Source: Pratylenchus scribneri (taxonomy: Eukaryota > Nematoda > Chromadorea > Rhabditida > Pratylenchidae). Taken from it: DNA of 64,000 nt. The DNA lies in the NCBI GenBank assembly GCA_030063045.1, contig JAQSEB010000071.1:1110001-1174000 (forward strand), given 5' to 3'. Of the stretch, positions 34,701 to 45,300 are shown in pieces; within the stretch, counting starts at the first letter, position 1; each line of letters opens with the position of its first letter. The notes beneath the pieces are model-generated. The model was not told where the DNA came from. It searched no databases and saw nothing but the letters and a program-made list of their open reading frames with translations. The position numbers and the translations under genes are program-made.

Positions 34701-37700
34701 TACAAATTATTTTAACATTTCAAAAAGCAATTAGAAAAGTCAATTTTTAGAGGACATTTAGGGCTTTCAATTGGCATATCGCCTTCCTGAATTCTGAATT
34801 GGTTACTTCCTTCTCGAGATATGGCCAAAAGAATGGCCTGGGGACATCCACCAACAAATATTTTAGGGATTGGATCAATAAATATCGATTATATTGAAAA
34901 CATCAAAATCTCAAAGGTGGCGGATATTTCACATCGCGTCGAACGGCCAGTCATGCGGAATTGCGTTCTTCGGCCCAAAATCATCCGCAGGATTTCTTCG
35001 ATGCTTCATCTCCATATCGTGGTCCTCCTCGTCATCCAGCCGGCCCGCCTTTCTTCTTTGGGCCACATCCACCGCCTCCTCATCCATTCTTCCATCCGGG
35101 ACCGCCGCCTGGCATGTTTTTCCGTCCTCCGCCACCACCAGGGCCACCATTTCCGCCTCATCCGGCTCACTTTTTCCCACCTCGACCTGGCCCATTCCCT
35201 CCGCACGGGCCACCACCACATTTTGGTGGGTTAAAAGAGTATTTAATTTGCCGAAAAGATTTATTATTCTTCAAAAGTTTAACCCAAAATCATAAATCTT
35301 TTACCCATACCCAATCGATAGATCTCATCAAGAAGCCATCAATTTGGTTTAGGTTTAACCTATTTTAGATTGATTTTGAACCAAAAACCAAAATGGGTTT
35401 ACAGTGCTTAAAACCAAAATAGGTGTAACCAAAATAGGTTTACCGTGTTTAAAACCAAAATAGGTTTAAAATGTTTAAAATCAAAAGCCAAAATGTGGTT
35501 TAGACGGTTTAAAACCAAAACCGGTTTAAGACGTTAGATTCTTGAACTAAGATGGTTCAATTAAAACCAGGTTTAAACCGTTTAAAACCCTTTAATTGTT
35601 GACCAAACCATAACCAAATTATTTATCATTCAATGCATCTTGACCAGCTCTCTCCAATGTGATATTTTTGGTTAATAAATGTATGGGACAAATCATTAAA
35701 TAGTTATAATTATTTTGGCTCTTTTTCGGCAATTTAAATACTCGGACTTTTTGGAAAGATGAAAAATGTCCATTTTAGGTCGAATGATTCCACCACCGCC
35801 TCCTCCTCCTCCCCATCCATTTATGATGCGTCCACCATTCTTCATGATGCCACCACATTTTATGGGCCTACATCATGGGCCGCCCAACTTCCGACCAAAA
35901 TCGCCGGAACGAACGGGCGGTGGGCCAATCATCACGGACTATGACACATTCCCACGGCACAATCGAACCACTTACGAGGAACCAATTGTAGGCAAAAAAT
36001 CGATTACCGTATTTTTTCTATTTGTAGCCCATGGTATTCTATTTTTCAGGGACCCTCCAGAGGGGGAAAAATTTGTATTTCTTTTTTCACCTTAAAAACC
36101 CTCAAAATGGGCCTATTATTAGAGAAGGAAGTGGCTATTATTAGAGGGAAGGGGAGGCTTTTATTAGAAAAGAGCTATTATTAATAGGAGGGGCTATCGG
36201 CTATTATTAGAAGGAGAAGGCTCTCATTTTTCAAATCTTCCAATGGGGTTATTATTAGAGTGGGGCTTCTACTATTAGAGAGAGTGGGTAAAAAATAGAA
36301 AAAAAAGGAAATTTTACCTCCCAACATTTTCGAGCAGTACATGCCGTCGGCAACGAATCCACTGCCACCGTATGCCAGCTACAAGCCGGGATCATTCTCA
36401 CCGGAACTTTATGAACATTATTATGAAACATATAAACAGCAGAATAATAATCGAGGCGAAATGGAAAGGAAGGTGAGGGGCTGTAGGAAAGGGATGAAAT
36501 TGAGTACTAATAAGATCATTCTTTTGGCCATATCTGGAGAAGGAATCAACCAATTCAGGAAGGCAAAATACCAATTTAAAGCACTAAATGTTCTCTAAAA
36601 AGTGGCCAATCTAATTGTTTTTTGAAAAGTTAAAATAATTCTTAAAATAAGCGACTTTTCCTCCAACAAACAAATTCGGGTTTATTCCATTCAAAGACAT
36701 ATATCTTTTTCAAAGTCTGGATTTTATAAAATTTAAAATGGCCAAATTGTAGAGGGAACTTTTGGTTTTCAAAAGATATATCGCCATCCCAGATTGGCAA
36801 TTGCCTCCTTGAAATATGACCAAAAACATATATAGTTATTGGATCATTCTGTTTCATATTTGAGGATAAATTGGCTTCAGCCATTTTTGGAAATCATCGG
36901 ATATTCATCAAATCCCTCTATTAGAATGTAAGCCGTAGCAATTCCGACATCAGCGGCGACTATTGGGAAAGTGCCGAACAAAATGCATTCGGCCGAAAAG
37001 GCCCCCAGCAACGAATGAATGAACGGGCCTTCGCGAACACATTGTTGGCCAATCAGCAACAAGGGGGCGGAGGCAACAATACAATGACCAACAAAATGGC
37101 CAATGGGAATGACGGTGGAAGTCCAATGGGAACAGCTGGAACGAGAAGAGGCATGACTGGAGGTGATGGAACATTGACGAAGTCAAAGCCGGGAACAAGC
37201 ATTTCAACAGCAAGTAATAAAAAACAAATTTAATCCAAAGACACAATTAATTTAATCGAAAAAAATTAATCAAAAACACATTCGATAATGGGAAACACAT
37301 TTAATCGAAAATATATTTTAATTGAAAAACACATTTAATCAAAAACACGTTTTTAAATTAAAAACACAATTTAATTGGAAAATACATTTAATTGAGAAAA
37401 ACACATTTTAATCGAAAACACATTTTAATATGGGAAAAACACATTTTAATCGAAAACATATTTAATTGGGAAAAACACATTTTAATATGGGAGAAACACA
37501 TTTTAATCAAAAACACATTTTAATATGTGAAAACACATTTTAATCGAAAACACATTTAATCATGAAAAACACATTTTAATCGAAAACACATTTAATCATG
37601 AAAAACACATTTTAATCGAAAACACATTTAATCAGGAAAAACACATTTTAATCGAAAACACATTTAATCATGAAAAACACATTTTAATCGAAAACACATT

Positions 37701-38212
37701 TAATCAGGAAAAACACATTTTAATCGAAAACATATTTAATCAGGAAAAACACATTTTGATCGAAAACACATTTAATTGGGAAAAACACATTTTAATCGAA
37801 AACACATTTAATTGGGAAAAACATATTTTAATCAAAAAATATGGGAAAAACACATTTTTAATTGAAAACACATTTAATCATGAAAAACACATTTTAATCG
37901 AAAACACATTTAATTAGGAAAAAACACATTTTAATCGCAAACACATTTTATTGGGAAAACACATTTAATTGAAAAACACATTTTAATCGAAAACACATAT
38001 AATCGGGGAAAAGGAAAATATATTTTAATTGAAAAACGCATTTTAATTTAAAACATTTATTCGCAGCAGCACCAGCGGAAAGCGCTCCTGGAATTAGCAA
38101 TGGTGCCGGTGGAAGGGAACCGAAGCCGGATACGCCTCCAGCCGACTATGAATTGACGGCGGCCGGAGAAATGCGTGCACAAGGCGGACATCATAGGATG
38201 ACGGCCTATTAA
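31799..38212 (+). CDS. PTB/PID-domain protein with long Pro/His/Gly-rich C-terminal region
   Basis: Ten exons in phase: 31799-31942, 31997-32067, 32648-32906, 33741-33827, 34029-34407, 34917-35225, 35779-35987, 36338-36472, 36925-37213, 38067-38212 (taa), giving 675 residues. Residues about 28-190 look like a phosphotyrosine-binding fold: CRVLYIGSAVPTVTKDGL, GIDSWLSVWYNGLLLEYVD, FFPINTLHYCAAVRYV, FAAIFRRTTGVKVLECHGF, then the final helix NEKAANALVRCCFHAYAD. Such domains bind NPxY-type peptides in adaptor proteins. The rest is disordered: Gly-rich, then a run of Pro/His/Phe (HPFFHPGPPPGMFF) and Met/Pro repeats, ending HHRMTAY. An AG acceptor-like site (TTTAG) lies 26 bp upstream of the ATG. 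AATAAA follows at 38425. I recognise the domain, not the orthologue. Confidence 0.82.
32110..32630. repeat. Foldback units, AGAGCAGACT family
   Basis: Three alternating inverted units in PTB intron 2. Each has TTAAAGAGCAGACT (or AGTCTGCTCTTTAA) next to TTGGCTATCAA-like sequence, and AATTGGTTCAG motifs about 100 bp away. A further copy is at 40010-40280 in UNG intron 3. Confidence 0.75.
33310..33450. repeat. Short tandem repeat (ACAATCCxxCCGGAA, ~20-22 bp)
   Basis: About six irregular copies of ACAAT(C)CnnnCCGGAACAAATT in intron 3 of the PTB gene. Confidence 0.75.
34505..34850. repeat. Foldback element, 310-bp family, copy 3
   Basis: In PTB intron 5, opposite orientation to copy 2. Begins TTTTGGCCCATAACTCAACG and ends CTCGAGATATGGCCAAAAG. 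Confidence 0.85.
35280..35675. repeat. GGTTTAAACC foldback family, copy 1
   Basis: Ends resemble CAATCGATAGATCTCATCAA and, inverted, GACCAGCTCT..CCAAT. The interior is a run of GGTTTAAACC / AAAACCAAAA motifs. It lies in PTB intron 6. Other copies: 38845-39175, 46318-46525, 47010-47365, 47930-48145, 51625-51870, 52480-52760; a related subtype is at 44100-44470 and 57935-58245. Confidence 0.8.
36520..36835. repeat. Foldback element, 310-bp family, copy 4
   Basis: In PTB intron 8. Begins TTTTGGCCATATCTGGAGAA and ends with an inverted, more diverged arm (GAAATATGACCAAAAAC). Confidence 0.8.
37255..38050 (+). repeat. AT-rich minisatellite (AAACACATTTTAATCGAAA)
   Basis: About 800 bp of alternating AAAAACACATTTTAATCG and AAAACACATTTAATCA(T/G)G half-units (roughly 18 bp, paired as 35-36 bp). 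It makes up nearly all of PTB intron 9. Confidence 0.93.
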
Positions 38213-38644
38213 TTAATTGGATGAATGTGAAATTGGAGGAAATGATGGTGAAGAAAAATGATGATAATGAGATGATAAATAATATTTAATTTTGAAATGT
38301 CCCTCCCTCCAAAAACATTCAGAATCATAGAATATCGCATTCCTGGAATGGCATCATTTACTTTTTCGGCATCATTTTTTAAATTTTAATTAAAACAATT
38401 AGGGAATGCGCTATTCTAAACACTAATAAACAGCTCCGAATAACCAAATACATTCCCCAAAAATTGTCTTGCCCCAAAGTTCAAATCCACAAAGATTTTA
38501 ATTTACACAAATAAATTTTGTTAAAGTGAAAAAATTGCCAAATAATGAAATTCAATTAAATAGTAAAAAATGGAATTGAAAGGCATTTAAAAGTGTTAAA
38601 TAAATGTTGAATTGAATGAATGTGTTGGTTGGTTTTGGCTTCTT
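38213..38644. other. Convergent intergenic gap
   Basis: Lies between the PTB and UNG stop codons. AATAAA at 38425-38430 would serve the PTB transcript; reverse-strand signals would serve UNG. Nothing else is recognised. Confidence 0.55.
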
Positions 38645-41600
38645 CTAAAGTGCAGTCCAATCAATCGGCGGATGGCCCAATTCTTGCAGCTTGGCATTTG
38701 TTTTGCTGAAACATTTGGAGCCAAAGAATTTGTAGGCACTCAACGGGGATGGATGGGCAGCCTAAAAAGGCGGAAAATTAATTAATTAATTATAAATTGC
38801 GAAATTTTTTAATTTGTCGAAAGATAAATTGTTCAGAAATGTATTCTAGATCCATAAATCTTATATCCAATCGATAGATCTCATCTAGATATCGTTTGAT
38901 TATGTTTTGATTTTGATTAACGATTCTAACTTAGTTTTGTACCAAAAAACCAAAATTGGGTTTACGTTTAAAACCCTTTAATTGTTGACCAAACCAAAAT
39001 GTGGTTTAAACCGTTTAAAAACCCTTTAATTGTTGACCAAACCAAAATGTGGTTTAAACCGTTTAAAAACCCTTTAATTGTTGACCAAACCATACCATAT
39101 CCAAATTATATACCATTCAATGCGTCTTGTGACAAGCTCTATCCAATTTTGGGTATATTTGGTTTGTGAATGTGTCGGAAAAACCCTTAAACCATTATAA
39201 TTGTGGGCTAATTATATACAGTATCCCTAGATTATTAAAGGCCTTCTCACCTTAATGATGCGATGCTTTTTGGTGTCCACCAGTGCCTCCTTGCGTTGTG
39301 CAAAACCGCCCAAAAGAAGGAAAACAACACCGTGAACGGACTTTTGGCTGACCAAGCGAATGACCGAATCCGTGAATTGTTGCCAGCCAATTTTCTGATG
39401 GGAATTTGCTTGGTGTGCTCTAAAATGAAGGAAATGAAGAAATTGGATGAAAATTAAAAGAAAATTTCATTGATAAAAGTTAGTGTATTGTTGGTTAAGG
39501 ATTTTAGTTCAAATTACTGTATTATGTACTGAAAATATGCAAAAAATGTCATAAGTGAGAATTAAGTCCGAAAAAATAATAATTTCCCTTATGAACGGAT
39601 TCGACCCCTTGATCTAAATTTTGGAAAAATGAAAGGTCCCCTATAGCTCAAAATTCTTAAAAAAATTAAGGTAAAATCCTCTTTATAAATCCAATATCCA
39701 ACTTACTCAACGGTTAAAGTGGCATTCAAAAGGAAAATTCCTTGCTTTGCCCATGATTCCAGACAGCCATGGTTGGGCGCTGTAAAACCAGGATATTCGG
39801 TGGATAATTCCTGAAAATTGAATAAATTTTTCTGAATTGTAATAATTTTTGCCTACCTTGTACATATTCTTCAATGAGGGAGGTGGCTTAACGCCATTTG
39901 GGACGGAAAAGCAAAGGCCTTGTGCTTGATGATCATCATGGTATGGGTCTTGGCCTGAATTGATTGGCGATTTATAAAAAGTTATCAAGTGTATCAATTT
40001 GGATGTTATTGTTATCAAATTAAAGAGCAGATTTTTGGCTATCTAATGAAATTAATTTTATTTAAATTAATTCAAAATTGATGAACTTGTGACCAAATAA
40101 TCACTGAAAATTCCGCTGATCCAAAATAATGGATATTTAAAAAAATTTTTGGGCATAACTTCGTCAATTGTGAGCCAATTTAAATAAAATTAAAATCGTT
40201 TGATAGCCAATAGTCTGCTCTTTAATTTGACACCAAAATCATCAAAATTGGTTTAGTCCTTGATGAGTTATTTTATTCAAAAAATGGGATAAGTTGGCTT
40301 GGAATTAATTAATAAAAAAAGGGAGGAATTAAAATCATAACAGGCGTAATTATTTTTAAAAGAGGCGGAATTATTCTAACCAGGCGGAATTATTCTTAAA
40401 ACAGGCGGAATTATTCTAACCATGCGGAATTATTCTAACTAGGTGGAATTATTCTAACTAGGCGGAATTAAAAATCAGAACAGACGGAATTATTCTAACT
40501 AGGCGGAATTATTCTAACTAGGCGGAATTATTCTAACCATGCGGAATTATTCTAACTAGGCGGAATTATTCTAACTAGGCGGAATTATTCTAACCATGCG
40601 GAATTATTCTAACTAGGCGGAATTATTCTAACTAGGCGGAATTATTCTAATCAGGCGGAATTATTCTAACTAGGCGGAATTATTCTAACTAGGCGGAATT
40701 ATTCTAACTAGGCGGAATTATTCTAATCAGGCGGAATTATTCTTAAAACAGGCGGAATTATTCTAACCAGGCGGAATTATTCTAACCAGGCGGAATTATT
40801 CTAATCAGGTGGAATTATTCTTAAAACAGGCGGAATTATTCTTAAAACAGGTGGAATTATTCTTAAAACAGGCGGAATTATTCTTAAAACAGGCGGAATT
40901 ATTCTAATCAGGCGGAATTATTCTTAAAACAGGCGGAATTATTCTAACCAGGCGGAATTGGCGGAATTATTCTCAGGCGGAATTATTCTAATCAGGCGGA
41001 ATTATTCTTAAAACAGGCGGAATTTATCTAACTTAAAATATACTGAATTATCCTGACTAATATGGGTACCCCTGGTTTTGAATCTGCCAGCATTTTTCTT
41101 ACCAATCAAAACCACTCGAATCTGATTGAACGGAGTCAAATTGAATGCACTGAAAATGAGCGGCCGAGGTGGAAAGATGGTGGCACCCTGCAAAAAATAT
41201 TTTAATTTTGCAATTTTATTAAAATGTTTTGCCTACTTTTTTGTTGAATTTCTCCAAATGTTTGCAAATTCCTTTCACATAATCCTTCCGCAGCTCCGGC
41301 TCAAGCAACGCACGCCAACTTGGATCGACCAATGTGGAAAAGAGGGGGGCCAATTCTGGGGTAGGCCAACAATTTTCCATGACAGGGATGGTGGCTTCTT
41401 CAGGTTTTGATGTTTCTTTGGCATCCAACATTGTTTTTACGGGAGAATGGAATGAAGTTGAGGATTTCGTAGCCACTTCTTTGGTATGTTCATTTGAGGG
41501 TGATGTTGGGGATGGCAGTGGTGATATTAAAGCAGCAATTAAAGCTCTAAAAACAAGATTATTTTGGTGAAATTTATTATTAAATTTTTTAATTTCAAAT

Positions 41601-42183
41601 AATAATTTTTTATTTTCATCTTAATTTACGGGACAAAATGCTAGTATTTCAATTAAAATTTCTTTCAAAAGGAATTTTTTTCACTTTTTCAGGAATTATA
41701 CCAAAAATAAAAAAAAGTGTACAGTTTTTTTAATCTAAACATTTTAATGTTTTTGAATTTAGCCTGAAGCTAGTTATTGGAAAATTTTAAAACAATCCAT
41801 TTAAAAATAGTAACTAGTACAAAAATATGACTAAAATGTTTTATCGGAATTTTTAGGGAGGTTTTAAACCATTAATTTACAAGGATTATAGATCAAAAAA
41901 CTCGATTTTTCTAATTATAATAATAAAAATGAATCAATTTGCCGGAAAATTTTAAACAGTTTGTTAAATTAGCAAAAACCATAGTTAATTAAAATTTTCC
42001 CTCCAATTTTCACTAAAAATGTATAAAATAAGCCCACCTTTTACTCGATGAAGCCTCTTCATCCGTGGCAACATTTGCAGTAGATTCATTCAACGCCCGT
42101 CGTTTGACGACTCGTTTGGTGACCTCCTTTTTGACTTCCTTGCCGAACATTTCCAACAGGCTTAATTGCTTTGTTAGTGGCAT
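38645..42183 (-). CDS. ung-1: Uracil-DNA glycosylase (UNG family 1)
   Basis: Seven exons on the minus strand: 42183-42038, 41546-41237, 41187-41103, 39954-39857, 39810-39707, 39419-39251, 38761-38645 (tag), giving 342 residues. It removes uracil from DNA to start base-excision repair. The water-activating motif GQDPYH is at residues 181-186, followed by [30 protein letters not shown] and the minor-groove loop HPSPLS at about 307-312, then [11 protein letters not shown] near the end. After PYH the usual Gly is Asp (PYHDD). The N-terminus has KQLSLLEMF, which resembles a PCNA-interaction (PIP) box, followed by a basic KRVVKRR segment that could be a nuclear signal. A TTTAAAG acceptor-like site lies 2 bp before the ATG, and the INO80E-like stop is 198 bp upstream, so it could be the last gene of an operon. 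Confidence 0.97.
38845..39175. repeat. GGTTTAAACC foldback family, copy 2
   Basis: In UNG intron 6. CAATCGATAGATCTCATC stands at the left end, and GCGTCTTGTGACAAGCTC plus TATCCAATTTTGGG at the right. It includes an internal 60-bp duplication (GTGGTTTAAACCGTTTAAAA repeated). Confidence 0.8.
39517..39645 (-). repeat. SINE-like (tRNA-derived) copy
   Basis: In UNG intron 5. ATTACTGTATTATGTACTG, then AAGTCCGAAAAAATAATAAT and GGATTCGACCCC (degenerate B-box complement). It aligns with the reverse complement of 26830-26960. Confidence 0.65.
40010..40280. repeat. Foldback unit, AGAGCAGACT family
   Basis: In UNG intron 3. TTAAAGAGCAGA at the left is mirrored by AGTCTGCTCTTTAATTTGA at the right, with AATTTAAATAAAATTA between. 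Confidence 0.75.
40330..41030 (+). repeat. Minisatellite array 3, GGCGGAATTATT family
   Basis: About 700 bp in UNG intron 3. Units are GGCGGAATTATTCTAACTA, GGCGGAATTATTCTAATCA or GGCGGAATTATTCTTAAAACA (19-21 bp), the same family as in the zinc-finger gene introns 35 kb away. A rare unit with AAAATCAGAACA occurs near 40468. Confidence 0.97.
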
Positions 42184-42381
42184 TGCTTTAAAAATTTAAA
42201 TAATAAATAAATTTAATTGAATTAATAATAAATATAAATGCGAAAATTATCGAATTTAAATGAACAAAAAAATGTTAAAAAATAATAAAATTATTCCAAC
42301 TTTTTTATTTACTCAAAAGTAAAAAAAGGTGTGAAAATTTAAAAACAAATTATATTTCAAAAAATGAAAAAAATAATTCAA

Positions 42382-45300
42382 TTATTCATTTGATCCAATT
42401 TGTTGTTGTTGCTGTTGTTGAACCAATGAAGTGTCCGTCCCCTCCTGCTGCTTCCATTCCTCTTTATCTTTAATCATTAACATTACTTTTTTCTCCCCTT
42501 TTGTTGTTTCAATTTCCATCATTTTATCGCCACTGGTCGATTGCGGTTGTTCCTCCTCATTATTTGGCTTCTTCATTTCCACCTCATCCCCTGCCAATTT
42601 TCCATTTCCACTGCCAGCGTTTGCTGAATTTTCTTCCATTGTAGTAGTCACCGGTGCCGTTGGATTCGCATTTTGTTGTTGCTTTCCATTTTCAACTATT
42701 AAAACATCAATTTAAATAGTTATAAAAATTGAATAAAAAATTGGTACAATTCGGTTTATGGTTGGGTCTTTTTGGGTTCATATTACTGTATTTGTATAAA
42801 GAAATATACCCGAAAAATATTTCCTTTGAATAGGTTCGAATACGACCTAAATTTACAAAAGTGAAGACACTCCTTTGGGTGGAAAATTTAAAAAAAAATT
42901 TTCGGAAAATTTGTTTTATAAACCCTAAGCCTTAAACCAAGCTCTAATCTGTGCCGTAACCTAATATCAAGGATTAAAATCTGATAACCCAAAAACCAAA
43001 AGTGCATCACATACCTTTTTTCTTGGATTTTGAATTGCCGCCACCACCGCCTGTCCCTCCCCCAGCAGTATTTGATCGTTTCGCTGATGAGCTGCCTGCT
43101 GCTGCTGTCGATGAACCTTGTCCGCCAGTATTTGGGGCCGCTCTTTTCCTGGACGTTTGTGGTTTTTGTTTTCTGAAATTATTTGGTATTATTTTTATTT
43201 AATTTTTTTATTTTAATTTTTATTATTTAATTTTTTTTTTCAAAATTTAATTTTTTAATAAATTTTTTATTTTTAAAATTTTATTCAATTTATTCTTTTT
43301 TTTTCTCAATAATTTTACCGTTTTGTTTTCTGTGTCCCACGTGGATCCTCCAACGTTTTTGTAGAAGCATCCGAATCGTCGCTACTTTCCGTAAATGTTT
43401 CATATTGGCCAAGTTTATCGAGAAGGAAATTCTGAATAAAAATAAATAAATTCGTAAAATTTAGTAATAAAATTTTGAATTTATTTAAATAATTAAAATA
43501 AATTTTTTAATTTAAATAACTAAAATAAAATTTTTAATATTAATAATTAAAATAAAATTCTTTTAGAAATTAAAAGAATTTTTAATTTAAATAATTTAAT
43601 TAAAATTTTTAATTTAAAAAATGAAATTTAATTTAAATAATTATTTTTAATATTAATAATCAAGATAAAATTCTTTTAGATAATTAAAATTAATTTTTAA
43701 ATTAATAATTAAAATAAAATTTTTTTAATTTAAATAATTAAAATAAAATTTTTAATATTATTAAATGACCTTATCCCGTGATAATTTCAACAATTTCCTT
43801 TGTAAATTGCGCAATTCCTCTTGGTAATATTCATTTTCCTGAAATTAATTTAAAATATTTAAATAATATCTAAAAATTTAAAAACTGACATAAACCAAAA
43901 ATTTGAACTTCTTTTTCAGCTCCCGATATTTCTTCTTTGGCGAAACCGTAACATTCTCCTGCTGCTGTTGTGATTGTGAATCCATTTCGGCCAAAATGGA
44001 CATTGCAAAACGGCTGGAGCCCACATAGGGGGATGGATGGCCAACCGCTGAAAAAGAAGAGGGAAAGATAAAGCGTTGGCCCACAAAATGTCAATGTCTA
44101 AAAAGTTTTTTTGACTTCTAATAAATTAGTAACCGGTTTTAGACCCTAAAAACCTTATATCAATTTGTAGATCTCATCGAGACGCATCGAATGGTATATA
44201 ATTTGCCATAGTTTGGCCCAAAATTAAACGAGTTAAACCGTTTAAACCATATTTCCGATTTTTGGTTTTTAAACCACTTTAATTTTGGGCCAAAATTTGA
44301 CATTTTTTTATACAATTCAATGCGTTTCAATGAGATCTACAAACTGGTATATACGGTTTGTTTGGCCTAAAACCGGTTTCTGACTACAAAATAGTATAGG
44401 GTTTGTATGGTTTAAAACCGGTTTCTGTGATTTATTAGAAGTCAAAAACTGTTTATTAACATTTTGTAGCGAGCATATATGCACTTGGGGGGGGGGGGCA
44501 CTTTGGTCGGGTACTACCCACTTAAAAGGTCGAAAAAAATTTTTTTTTGATCAAAAATGGGTAGTAATGGGCAAAATACTACCAAACATTTTTCAATTCT
44601 CCAGCCCCCAATACTACTCACTTTTTCAAAATTTTCAAATACTACTACCCGGGGGGACAGCCCTCCCAGCACATGTATGGTTGGTAGCGAGGCTACCGGC
44701 TACCAGAAAAATATTTATTCCTATAGTTTTTCTTTTCATTGAACCTGTTTGTCCGGGTCCAGATCCAATGGGTCCAACGGCGGAAGGAGGAGGCGGTGGA
44801 AGTGGCGTCAATTGTTGTTGTTCATTTGGCAGCCCAGGATGCATCATCATCATCATTGGCGATGGATTTTGTTGCTGATGTGGATGCGGCTGCGGTGGTT
44901 GTTGATGGACGAGAATGCGCTGTTGTTGTTGTTGGTGGTGGTGAGGATGTTGAGGATGCGGTGGAAGGGATGGAGGAGGCGGCGGTGGCGCAGGATGCAT
45001 ATGTGGAAGGGAACTGTAATCATAGAATTAATTTAATTAATTTAATAATTAGAATTTAAGTTTTAATTCACAAGAATATATTTGATTAAATAAATGGTGA
45101 AGAATAGAATTTTTCGAGAAAAAGGAGAGACCTTAAGTTTTTAATGATAGATAGACCTTAATTTTTTCAAAGGCAGACCGTAAATTTTCGTAAAGGTAAA
45201 ATTTGATTTTTTAAATGGTAGGACTTTAAATTTTTTTTTAATGAGAGATCATAGACGTTTAATCTAGTTTTTTAAAGCTAGACTTTGTTTTTTTAAAGAG

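Noticed and set aside
44749..45059. Plus-strand open frames of about 100 codons
   Set aside because: Antisense shadows of the Gln/His/Pro-rich exon 5 of the INO80E-like gene.
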